NCBI GenBank assembly: GCA_937967805.1
Contig: CALBTC010000162.1
Coordinates: 1-21,747 of the forward strand
Direction of reading: 5' to 3'
Source of the DNA: an uncultured Anaerolineaceae bacterium
Lineage (GTDB): Bacteria; Chloroflexota; Anaerolineae; Promineifilales; Promineifilaceae
Length of the DNA stretch: 21,747 nt
In this document: in pieces, positions 14,490-21,747 of the stretch
Layout of the letters: each line of letters begins with the position of its first letter
Position numbering within the stretch: the stretch's first letter is position 1
Translations under genes and position numbers: made by a program
Notes under the pieces: model-generated
What the model saw: only the letters and a program-made list of their open reading frames with translations
The model's database searches: none
What the model was told of the DNA's origin: nothing

Positions 14490-14579
14490 GGACGCAGAGA
14501 CCGCAGAGAAGTGTGAGAGCGCTGAGATTTATGAGCTTTTCTCTCGAATCTCTGTGGCTTCTCACTGCTCTCTGCGTCC
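14490..14579. repeat. second copy of the GGACGCAGAG inverted repeat
   Basis: It has the same perfect ends as the element at 1618-1706 (GGACGCAGAG and CTCTGCGTCC) and a similar length (90 bp), with a diverged interior of GCTGAGAT / GAATCTCT-type blocks. It fills the 123-bp gap between the second permease gene and the ATPase gene, so the operon transcript would carry a long hairpin there, which could tune downstream expression. Confidence 0.8.
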
Positions 14580-14585
14580 TGCTTA

Positions 14586-17354
14586 TCATTCTTCCCCGAT
14601 GCGCAGCGCCCGATGAATCCCGGCCCGCACCAGGAAGAAGAGCAGCAGCAGCAGCGCCAGCCCGTAAAAGCCAATGAGCAAACCGTACAGGCTGAAAACT
14701 TCGGTCCAGTTCACCAAAATTTGCTGGATGGCGTCGCCGCCAACGGCCGCAGACAATACCCGCGATAAAAACGGCCGCATAATCACCGCCAATCCCGCCC
14801 CGATGCCGCTGCCCGCCAGCAATCCCAGTGCCATCATGATCACCCCTTCCAGCGTCAGCAGCCCCAGCAGTTGGCGGGTGGCCATGCCGGTGGCCCGCAG
14901 CAAGCTGAATTCGTATAGTCGTTGGCGGGCAGCGAAGAAGTGGACCAGCAAAAAGACGGCCACACTTAACGCCGCCAGAGTGATGGCGTTAAGCTCAAAG
15001 GCCCCCAGCGTCTCCTGGGCCACCAGATTAGAGCGCAAAAGTTTTTCGGTGGATTCAGCGTCGGCCAGCACCTGGCTGCCAAAAGGACCGGCTCCGTTGG
15101 CAATCTGATCAACCACCGCTTCGGACTGGCCCGGTTGCACCGCAAGCCACACCTGGCGCTGTCCCACCCACGGCTCGCTCAACGTTGTTAAGCTCAAGGC
15201 TTGCTCCACGGCGGCCAGATTGGTAATGAAAAAGCGATCTCCCAGCAGCGGGAAATGACCAATGATGCCGCGCACTTCAAACGTGACGCGGTGCGTGCCC
15301 ACCACATACTGGATGTGGTCGCCGATTTCTTTGTTGGACGGTGGCGCATCTGCTGAAAAAACGGCCGGAATTGCCCCATCAGTGCCAATTCCTTGCACGA
15401 CGGGCATCACGTCGGCCAGGGTGACGCCGCTGATAAACGGCGCGTAGCGGCTGACCTGGGGCAGCGTGGCCGGGTCCACGGCCAGCATTTCTACCTGCTG
15501 CCCTAAATTGGTGGAGAGACGGGAACGGCCGTTGTAATAAACCGGCGACGCAGACTGTACCCCCGGCAAATTTGACACCGCTGCAAATTCGGCCGAACCG
15601 GCATCAATCGGCAGCCGCACGCGCACGTCTGCCCCGGTGTTGTAATGGGCAATTTGCGCCTGCCTCACCGAAAGCGAATGATCAAACAGGCTGGCAAACA
15701 GCGTCAGTCCCGCCGCCAGGCTGATGAGCAGCACCACCCGGCTGGGACCCACCGGATCGCGCGACAGTTTGGCCAGGCCAAAGGGCAGGATGAGGCCGCG
15801 CACCCGGTTGGCCCACCAGGAAGCCAATCGCAGCAGATAAGGGAAAATGCGCAAAAAGATGAGCGCCACGGCAATGAGCAGCAGCGACGGCCCCAGCAAC
15901 AGCAGCGGATCAGAGACGCCGGCGGCGGCCAGCGCCTCGTTTTCGGCCAGCCGGGCCACCACCGTGCCGGTATCACGCAGTTGCCAGTAAATGAGCCCGC
16001 CCAATACCAGCAGGAAGATATCGATGTAATATTTCTGCCAGCCAGCCTGAGACGGTGGCCGGGCCAACTGCTTTTGCCAATCCAAAATATTGCCCCGCGT
16101 GCCGCCGTAGATAGCCACCACCAACGTCAGCCAGCTAAAGCCTGCTGCTACCAGCGAGAGCAGCCATGATTCTTGCGCCAGGGCTGAAGGCACGACGGTA
16201 TTGGTGGCGCTGCCCCAAAGGATGAGCAAGCCGCGCGCTGTCAGCGGTCCCAGCGCCGCGGCCAAAATGGCCAGCAAAAAGCCTTGAATGGCAAATAGTT
16301 GGGTAATCTGACGGCCGTTAAACCCCCGACCGACCAATGTGGCCAGCATCCCGCGCGACTGGTCCAGCAAAAAGGAGCTGATCATGGCCACGGTGTACAG
16401 CACAAAAATGAGCGACTGCACCGTGAGCAAAAAGAGCGTTACCTGGGCATTGGCCAGCGCGGCCTGGTATTGATTAATGATGCCCAGCAGCCCCGTCTCC
16501 AGTTCTATCCGCAATTCGGAACTGGCATTGCTCAGAATGGTCTGTACCTGGTCCACGTTGTCGGCGGTGATTTTGGCGGAGTCGATGAGCAATCGCCAGC
16601 TGCGCTGCCTGCGGTCGGTAAAAACCTGTTCCATTGTTTGCTGGGGTATGATCAGTGCCAGGGTGATGGTTTCTGGGGCATTAGGTCCGTTTAGCGAGGC
16701 GCGTTCAAATTCAAACGGCCGTAACTCCCCCCACCACACGTCGCTTTCCGGATCATTGGGCTGCACCACCCCCACGATGTTGATACGGAAGCTGCCGTCC
16801 TCACTGCGCAGCTGGTCACCCACTTGCAGCATTTCCACTTGGAAAGTTTCCCCGGCGCTCTGGTCAAAGGTCAAATTCTCAATGCTGGCGACACCGACCA
16901 CAGCTTCAATTTCGGTGACAAAGCTGTTGGGTTCTGGTTGGATGTTGGTGGGAAAACGGCCGTCGACCACCGTCACGTCCTGGTTCAAATTGCTAAACGA
17001 CCACGGCTGGTAGCGCAAAAATTCGGCAAAGGGCAAAGGCGCTTCACCCCGGTACAGCGCAGAGCTTATCGAGGTGGGTTCGACCCTTTGCACCTCCACA
17101 CGGCGCAGCAGCAAGTCGCCCAAATAGTCTTGCAGTTGGCCGTAAACGGCCGCATTCAACCCCGTTCCCGTTGCCTCAATGTTGCGCGCCGGCACAATCG
17201 CGCTGTCGATTTGCTGCCGCAGACTGCGCCCGGCAATTGCCGTAGCATAAGTCGGCAGCCCGGCCAAAAAGGCAGCCGCCAACACCAGCCCCAGCAGGAC
17301 AATGAAATTCATGCGCCAATGGCGCAGCAGGTGGCGGATTGAGAGTCGGATCAT
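14586..17354 (-). CDS. FtsX/MacB-type ABC permease, 922 residues
   Basis: A long membrane protein with a first helix at about 10-30, a large extracytoplasmic domain (about 35-300), then several helices arranged as two FtsX-like three-helix blocks separated by a second large outer domain (about 565-775), and a last block at about 780-915 with the phrase RLYEFSLLRATGM, typical of MacB/FtsX permeases near the coupling helix. It ends RALRIGEE, a tail closely matching the other permease (QVLRVGEE). ATG 17354 is preferred to TTG 17369 because it has a GGA-containing weak site and the N-terminus MIRLSIRHLLRHWRM matches the family start. It probably pairs with the larger permease. The substrate is unknown: lipoprotein, peptide or lipid are possible. 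Confidence 0.9.
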   Translation of the reverse strand: MIRLSIRHLLRHWRMNFIVLLGLVLAAAFLAGLPTYATAIAGRSLRQQIDSAIVPARNIEATGTGLNAAVYGQLQDYLGDLLLRRVEVQRVEPTSISSALYRGEAPLPFAEFLRYQPWSFSNLNQDVTVVDGRFPTNIQPEPNSFVTEIEAVVGVASIENLTFDQSAGETFQVEMLQVGDQLRSEDGSFRINIVGVVQPNDPESDVWWGELRPFEFERASLNGPNAPETITLALIIPQQTMEQVFTDRRQRSWRLLIDSAKITADNVDQVQTILSNASSELRIELETGLLGIINQYQAALANAQVTLFLLTVQSLIFVLYTVAMISSFLLDQSRGMLATLVGRGFNGRQITQLFAIQGFLLAILAAALGPLTARGLLILWGSATNTVVPSALAQESWLLSLVAAGFSWLTLVVAIYGGTRGNILDWQKQLARPPSQAGWQKYYIDIFLLVLGGLIYWQLRDTGTVVARLAENEALAAAGVSDPLLLLGPSLLLIAVALIFLRIFPYLLRLASWWANRVRGLILPFGLAKLSRDPVGPSRVVLLISLAAGLTLFASLFDHSLSVRQAQIAHYNTGADVRVRLPIDAGSAEFAAVSNLPGVQSASPVYYNGRSRLSTNLGQQVEMLAVDPATLPQVSRYAPFISGVTLADVMPVVQGIGTDGAIPAVFSADAPPSNKEIGDHIQYVVGTHRVTFEVRGIIGHFPLLGDRFFITNLAAVEQALSLTTLSEPWVGQRQVWLAVQPGQSEAVVDQIANGAGPFGSQVLADAESTEKLLRSNLVAQETLGAFELNAITLAALSVAVFLLVHFFAARQRLYEFSLLRATGMATRQLLGLLTLEGVIMMALGLLAGSGIGAGLAVIMRPFLSRVLSAAVGGDAIQQILVNWTEVFSLYGLLIGFYGLALLLLLFFLVRAGIHRALRIGEE

Positions 17355-17366
17355 GTTTGTATTCCG

Positions 17367-17436
17367 CAATCGGTTATCCGTAATCGGTAATCGGCCAACC
17401 GTTCACTGATTACCGTTCACCGTTTACCGGTTACTC
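17367..17436. repeat. heptamer-phased inverted repeat array
   Basis: The spacer between the two permease genes is almost wholly made of 7-base units. The left half carries TAATCGG-like units (17367-17394: CAATCGG, TTATCCG, TAATCGG, TAATCGG). The right half carries units ending ACCG (17395-17429, such as ATTACCG, TTCACCG, TTTACCG), which are the reverse complement of the left unit in shifted phase. The two halves can fold together. It runs to the stop codon of the upstream permease gene (17431-17433). Confidence 0.7.
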
Positions 17437-20400
17437 CTCACCCACGCGCAGCACCTGGTGCAGCTTGGTGCGCCAGAGCAGCAGCGTGGCTATGCCGAGC
17501 GAGATGAAAAAGGCTATGGTCAATGTTATGTAAATTTGAACGACAGCGCCCCAGTCGTTGCGGGCAATGAACGGTGGCGTCGGCGGCCGGTCGCCAAAGG
17601 TGATGGGCAGGCCGGGCAGCGTGATCTGGTTCAGCGCCACGCCCAGCGCCGTGCCGATGGCCAAGCCCGCCAAAATGAGCACCACCTGCTCCAGAACCAG
17701 CACGCCATAAAGCTGCCCCGGCGACATGCCGATGGAGCGCAGCACGCCATAAATCGCTTCTTTTTGCCGGGCGCTTAAATAAAAATGGGTGGCAAACCCC
17801 ACCAGGCTGAGCGCCGTGGTGAGCAGGTAGCCAAACAGCGTCACGCTGCGCAATCCCAGGGCCATCGGGTCAGCTTTGATGGTCAGACGCACTTCCTCCT
17901 GCTCAATGGGCTGCTCGATGCCGGTCAGGTTTGAAAGGGCCGCCGCGGAGACGGTTTGAGGGGAAACGGCCGTATCCACCGCCAGAAGCACCTCATTGTT
18001 GTTCACCGGCTGGTTGGTGCTGGCATTAAAATCATCGAGCATCAAAGCCCGGTTGGTGATGATATAGCCCGCATTTAAATCTTCGTACAGCGTGGGGAAG
18101 TAGTTGACCGCCCCCACAATTTTAAACCGTTGTGGCTGGGAATTGATGGTCAGGTTAACCAAGTCACCAACTTCTACCTGCGCTTTTTCCAGAAAGGTCT
18201 GGCTGCCCAAAGCAGGCAACGCCGCTTCGCGCGGCGACGGATTGGCCAGCAAAAAGCCCGCCAGGTCAAGCGGCCCCATGTTCAGGAACAATGCCTGGCT
18301 GCCGCGTCCGGTGCGTACCGCCCGTGTATCAAAATTGATGTCAGATCCAGGGTGAGTGGTGCGCCAGATATCGGTCAACGTTTCAAACTCGTAGGTTACG
18401 GCCGTTTCTCCCGAAACCTTATCCGTAACTGTTAGTGAATCCATTGCCAGACGCATTTGGGCCCCGGTAGCCCGGCCAAAATTGCCCACAATAATAGAGC
18501 GGTTACGCAGCCAGATGGAATGCAGCCCCAGCGGATAGCTGTCCGGTGGCAGCTCGGGCAGCGCCCCCTCAAAATAACGCCAGCCATCTTCCGGGTAGCC
18601 CGTCTCATCAGAGGTCAATTCAACCAAGAACGTGTCCTGCTGCGCTGTCATCAGCTTGGCTTCAAGGCCAAACCGGTCCAGATAGCTGTCGCCGCGCGGT
18701 GCGGCGCCGCTGGTCCAGTCCGGGTCCGGCGCTGACCAGATCCAGAGGCCTAACTGTCCCGGCTGGCCCGGCAGCGGCACGATCGGCTGCTCTGTCACGT
18801 CCGCCAATACCAGCCGGTTGAGCAGCGCCGGCACCGGCTCATTGGTAAAATCGTCGCGGAAATGGGTCATCATCCCAAAAGAGCCAGGGTCGATGGCCAG
18901 CACATCAAAACGCAAAAATTCGCGCCCCAGCGTGAGCGAGCCCAGGCTGCGCCACATGCCGCTGGCCTGCGCCACGTTGGGCAGGGCCGACACTTCATAG
19001 AGGGGCAGGGTGCGCTGCGACTGCAAACGAACATCGCTGCCCGCGGCGTATTGGGCGCGCTCCAGCTCGCTGGCGTCTAACGTAGCGTTGATGCCGGTAG
19101 AAAGGATGCCCAGGGCGATGGCCAGCGTCAGCAGCAAGACCAATCGGGCCACGTGGGTGGGATTGCGCGCCGCTTGCAGCATGGCCAGATTGGCCACCAG
19201 CCCACGCCCGCGCCGGGCAATGGCCGCCAGAAAGCGGAGCAGCAGGGGGAACACGCGCAGCAAAATGGTGCCGGACCCCACCAGCAGCGCCAACGGCGAC
19301 AGCAGCAGCAGCCAATCCACCTGTGGGCGGGCCGTGCCGCCACCTACAATGCCCCCAAAATAGTGCAGACGCCACAGCAGCACCAGCCCAATCGCCAGGA
19401 CAAACACGTCCAGGTAATAGCGCTGCCAAAACGGGGCGTGCGTCACGCGGGTGGTGCTTTGCTGGTAATTGACGATGGTGCGCCGCACGGATTGGCCGAC
19501 GGGTAGCAGCAGCCCCACGATACAGGCAACGGCCCCCACAATGGCCGCCAACCAGGCAAGGGTGGGTAGACTCAACCCCCAGCCGGATTCACCCACGTCG
19601 GCCAGGGGGCCAAAAAGGGTAATGCTGCGCACCAGCGCCAGGCCCAAAAACGGTCCGCTGAGCAGGGCCACGCCGCTGATCAACAGCGCTTCGCCCCCCT
19701 GAATGCGGAAAATCTGGCGCGGGGCGGCGCCGCGGCTTTGCAGCACGGCAAATTCGCGCTCCACCTGGCGCACGGCCAGCGCCGCCACCATGATGACATA
19801 GTAGAGGGTGAGCAGCACCACTTCGGCGGTGAGGAAATAGAGCGGGGCGCGCACGGCCGTACTTTGATTCTCAAAGTTGACCAGCACCTCATCCAGGCCG
19901 GTGTCGATGGTGACCGAGGGGGATAACGGCCGTAAATCTTCACGCAGCAGTCGCAGCAAAGTGCGCACCAGTGGAATCTGCGCCGTGGTCAGGCTGCCTG
20001 GATCGATGGTGACCTGCCAATAATATTCATGGGTGGAGCCTTCGGGCAGCAGGTTGTTAATCAGATCAAAAAAATCGGCCTGGTCTACCAGAACGGCATA
20101 TTGGGCCAGCCAGCGCTCGTCGCTTTGCGAGCGCAGCGGGCTGGCCGGGCCAAACCAATATGGATCGGTTCCATCAACAGGCTGCACGATGCCGCTAATT
20201 TGCAGGTTGAATTCCGGTTCTTCCCCACTGCTGGAGACGCTGACGGGTACGATGTCGCCAACCGACAGCTCGTAGGCTGTGGCCAGTTCCTCGCCGATAA
20301 CGACGGCAGCCACATCGGAAGCAGGCTGGGCCTCAGCCGGCCATTCGCCGGCCACAAAGCTGACGTGCTGGCGAATGTCTGTTTCGCCACTGCCGTAAGC

Positions 20401-20766
20401 GCGGAAGTTGAGGCGTTCTTCGGGCACAATGTTGCCATCGCGCCAGGGGTGGAACCAGCGGGAACCCAGCACAGGAATCAGTTGGTCGATGAAGGGAGAG
20501 AGACGGCCGTTCACCATTTGCTGCACCTGGTCATCGCTAGCCGCATATTCGTCCTCATTTAATCGACCAAAGACCCTCAGGCGCAGGTCGCTCACTGAGG
20601 GATCGGCTGCGAGCAACGTGCGGCGCAGGCCAAATTCCACCACCGTATTCACCAGAATCGGGCTGCTGGCCAGCATCGCGGTAGAAATGAGCACGCCCAG
20701 GCTAAGGGTGAGCAAAATTTGCCAATGGCGCGCGGCCCGGCGCAAGATGAAGGACCAAAACGTCAT
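17431..20766 (-). CDS. FtsX/MacB-type ABC permease, 1111 residues
   Basis: Same architecture as the neighbouring permease but larger: N-terminal helix (about 15-40), outer domain to about 330, a first FtsX block with REFAVLQSRGAAPRQIFRIQG (after the helix at about 330-350), further helices to about 560, a second outer domain of about 370 residues, and a last FtsX block with KEAIYGVLRSIGMSPGQLYG. Two FtsX blocks in one chain are the 'duplicated permease' form typical of MacB-related systems in Chloroflexota and Gram-positives. The ATG at 20766 has GGAG seven bases upstream. Together with the 922-residue permease and the tandem ATPase it would make a heterodimeric complex. Export, or mechanical force on an envelope partner, is inferred; the substrate is unknown. 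Confidence 0.9.
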   Translation of the reverse strand: MTFWSFILRRAARHWQILLTLSLGVLISTAMLASSPILVNTVVEFGLRRTLLAADPSVSDLRLRVFGRLNEDEYAASDDQVQQMVNGRLSPFIDQLIPVLGSRWFHPWRDGNIVPEERLNFRAYGSGETDIRQHVSFVAGEWPAEAQPASDVAAVVIGEELATAYELSVGDIVPVSVSSSGEEPEFNLQISGIVQPVDGTDPYWFGPASPLRSQSDERWLAQYAVLVDQADFFDLINNLLPEGSTHEYYWQVTIDPGSLTTAQIPLVRTLLRLLREDLRPLSPSVTIDTGLDEVLVNFENQSTAVRAPLYFLTAEVVLLTLYYVIMVAALAVRQVEREFAVLQSRGAAPRQIFRIQGGEALLISGVALLSGPFLGLALVRSITLFGPLADVGESGWGLSLPTLAWLAAIVGAVACIVGLLLPVGQSVRRTIVNYQQSTTRVTHAPFWQRYYLDVFVLAIGLVLLWRLHYFGGIVGGGTARPQVDWLLLLSPLALLVGSGTILLRVFPLLLRFLAAIARRGRGLVANLAMLQAARNPTHVARLVLLLTLAIALGILSTGINATLDASELERAQYAAGSDVRLQSQRTLPLYEVSALPNVAQASGMWRSLGSLTLGREFLRFDVLAIDPGSFGMMTHFRDDFTNEPVPALLNRLVLADVTEQPIVPLPGQPGQLGLWIWSAPDPDWTSGAAPRGDSYLDRFGLEAKLMTAQQDTFLVELTSDETGYPEDGWRYFEGALPELPPDSYPLGLHSIWLRNRSIIVGNFGRATGAQMRLAMDSLTVTDKVSGETAVTYEFETLTDIWRTTHPGSDINFDTRAVRTGRGSQALFLNMGPLDLAGFLLANPSPREAALPALGSQTFLEKAQVEVGDLVNLTINSQPQRFKIVGAVNYFPTLYEDLNAGYIITNRALMLDDFNASTNQPVNNNEVLLAVDTAVSPQTVSAAALSNLTGIEQPIEQEEVRLTIKADPMALGLRSVTLFGYLLTTALSLVGFATHFYLSARQKEAIYGVLRSIGMSPGQLYGVLVLEQVVLILAGLAIGTALGVALNQITLPGLPITFGDRPPTPPFIARNDWGAVVQIYITLTIAFFISLGIATLLLWRTKLHQVLRVGEE

Positions 20767-20833
20767 CGTGCGGCTCCGGAATTAGGTAGTAGCTGGCAGG
20801 CCGTTGGCAAAATGCGCATGGCAATCTTTAAGA

Positions 20834-21747
20834 TCATTGGGATGAACAGGGATAGACAATAGGAGCACGAGCAAAGGTGGCAAACCATTCACCCTGAATT
20901 TGCCGCATTTTTATTTCGCCAACCAGACGGCCGTCATACCAGATGGAAACGGAGGTAATGGTAAGCAGCGGAATAGGATGGCGAGCATATACAAAATCTT
21001 CACTGCTCAGGCTGTTCTGGCAGCGGTTGGCCACGGAAAGCCACATGCGGGCCGTAGGCTGCTGGGCCGCGCCCATGCCCATGAACAACGCATTCAAGTA
21101 ACCTTCGTCGCTGCTCAACGCGGCGGATACGATGGTGGCGGCCAACTGCTCTGGTGCTTGCCCTGGTGCGGCCGCCACCCAATGATCCCAGGCGTTGACA
21201 CGGCCGTCACGCGACGATTCTTCCACCACAGCAGGCGGCTCAATGACAGGTTCTTGGGAAGCAGGCGAGGGAATGGCCGGCGCGGTGGTGGGAACGGCCG
21301 TGGGCCCCGGCGGCGGCAAGCCCGGCAGGGCGGTCGTTTCGCCAGCGGTGTTGGTTTCGGCGGTTAAAAAGGGAAACCAGAAGCGGCCAAACAAAAAGCT
21401 GCCGCCCAACAGCAGAATGAGGGCAGCAACGGCCGTCGCCAGGCGCAGAGCCTGCCCGGTGCGCTGCCAGACCAGGCTGCGCTGCATCCGCCGGTACACT
21501 TTGTGTTGAATCCGCAAAGAGGCGTCGCGAGAAAGACGGGGTTGGTAACGGTCGGCCTCTGCCTGGAGATCGGCATCCAGCAGGCGGGCTTCCTGCACGC
21601 GTTGGGCGCAGTTGTCGCATTGGGCCAGGTGGGCTCGGATTTGCTGGTGTTCAACGGCCGTTAAATCGTGGTGCAAAAAGTCGGGCAGCCGCTGCTGCAC
21701 AAATTGGCACAATGCGCTTTCGTTATTTGATTCAAGAGAGACGTTAC
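20834..21747 (-). CDS. zf-HC2 anti-sigma-like membrane protein (5' end outside window)
   Basis: The frame is open to the window edge, and neither an ATG nor a ribosome-binding site is visible, so the start lies beyond it; TTG at 21712 is possible but unconvincing. Near the start, LCQFVQQRLPDFLHHDLT followed by HLAQCDNC forms the Cys-x(n)-His-x3-Cys-x2-Cys zinc motif of putative zinc-finger (zf-HC2) anti-sigma factors. A helix (about LATAVAALILLLGGSFLFG) then crosses the membrane, followed by a Pro/Thr-rich linker and an outer domain of about 130 residues with two Cys. Such proteins hold ECF sigma factors in the cytoplasm and sense envelope signals outside. No sigma gene is in the window, but one could lie just past the edge. 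It is first in the cluster feeding the ABC genes. Confidence 0.8.
   Translation of the reverse strand, partial: NVSLESNNESALCQFVQQRLPDFLHHDLTAVEHQQIRAHLAQCDNCAQRVQEARLLDADLQAEADRYQPRLSRDASLRIQHKVYRRMQRSLVWQRTGQALRLATAVAALILLLGGSFLFGRFWFPFLTAETNTAGETTALPGLPPPGPTAVPTTAPAIPSPASQEPVIEPPAVVEESSRDGRVNAWDHWVAAAPGQAPEQLAATIVSAALSSDEGYLNALFMGMGAAQQPTARMWLSVANRCQNSLSSEDFVYARHPIPLLTITSVSIWYDGRLVGEIKMRQIQGEWFATFARAPIVYPCSSQ

Larger units (their letters stand above)
32..21661. repeat. over-represented palindromic octamer ACGGCCGT (41 copies)
   Basis: Perfect copies occur throughout, for example at 32-39, 771-778, within the hairpin at 9006-9037 (two copies) and at 21654-21661. They lie in genes in different frames (reading as N-G-R, T-A-V or R-P) and in spacers. 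About 0.3-0.5 copies would be expected by chance in a sequence of this length and composition. One-base variants such as GCGGCCGT and ACGGCCGC are much rarer than the perfect form. Confidence 0.85.

Noticed and set aside
17367..17436. CRISPR-like array
   Set aside because: Units are only 7 bases with no spacers and switch orientation midway; no cas genes are present.

Overview
The window looks like chromosomal DNA from an uncultured or little-studied Chloroflexota bacterium, probably Anaerolineae-like. This is inferred from gene content and style: moderately high GC, tandem LolD/MacB-type ABC systems with very large permeases, proline/threonine-rich LysM surface proteins, and many short dispersed hairpin repeats. 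No rRNA, tRNA or CRISPR array was seen. The strongest genome-scale signature is the palindromic octamer ACGGCCGT. I counted 41 perfect copies by eye, in genes (all reading frames) and between genes, where chance predicts fewer than one.

Left part (1-5000): the end of an alpha/beta hydrolase gene overlaps by ATGA a PhnD-like periplasmic-binding-fold protein that has no signal peptide. After a 90-bp hairpin repeat come, on the minus strand (read right to left), a class II diterpene cyclase with DGDD and SxYDTA motifs, an intrinsic terminator, an MFS_3 exporter and a small zinc-ribbon protein.

Middle (5300-12100): two ABC exporter half-transporters form a heterodimer. Their motif deviations (Asp at the catalytic position of the first, LSMGQ in the second) fall in one composite ATP site. 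A perfect 14-bp hairpin built from two octamers separates them from a convergent membrane-anchored LysM protein. Then come a conserved unknown protein with an Ada-like Cys motif, and a minus-strand pair: a TspO-like membrane protein, apparently made from a leaderless transcript, and a thioredoxin-like/ATP10-like protein.

Repeat island (12077-12776): about 700 bp with no intact gene. It holds a REP-like repeat, the C-terminal third of a formylglycine-generating-enzyme (FGE)/C-type-lectin-fold protein whose last 35 codons look like the variable region of a diversity-generating retroelement (DGR), a 7-bp-stem/4-nt-loop hairpin just downstream, and a 172-bp MITE-like element. This is the best candidate for an unusual system. 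No reverse transcriptase or template repeat is present in the window.

Right part (12777-21747): one minus-strand cluster, probably an operon read from right to left. It has a zf-HC2 anti-sigma-like membrane protein (cut by the window edge), two giant MacB/FtsX-type permeases, and an ATPase carrying two nucleotide-binding domains joined by an AbrB-like linker. Together they would form a mechanotransmission-type ABC complex acting on an envelope substrate, with the zf-HC2 protein as a possible sensor or regulator.
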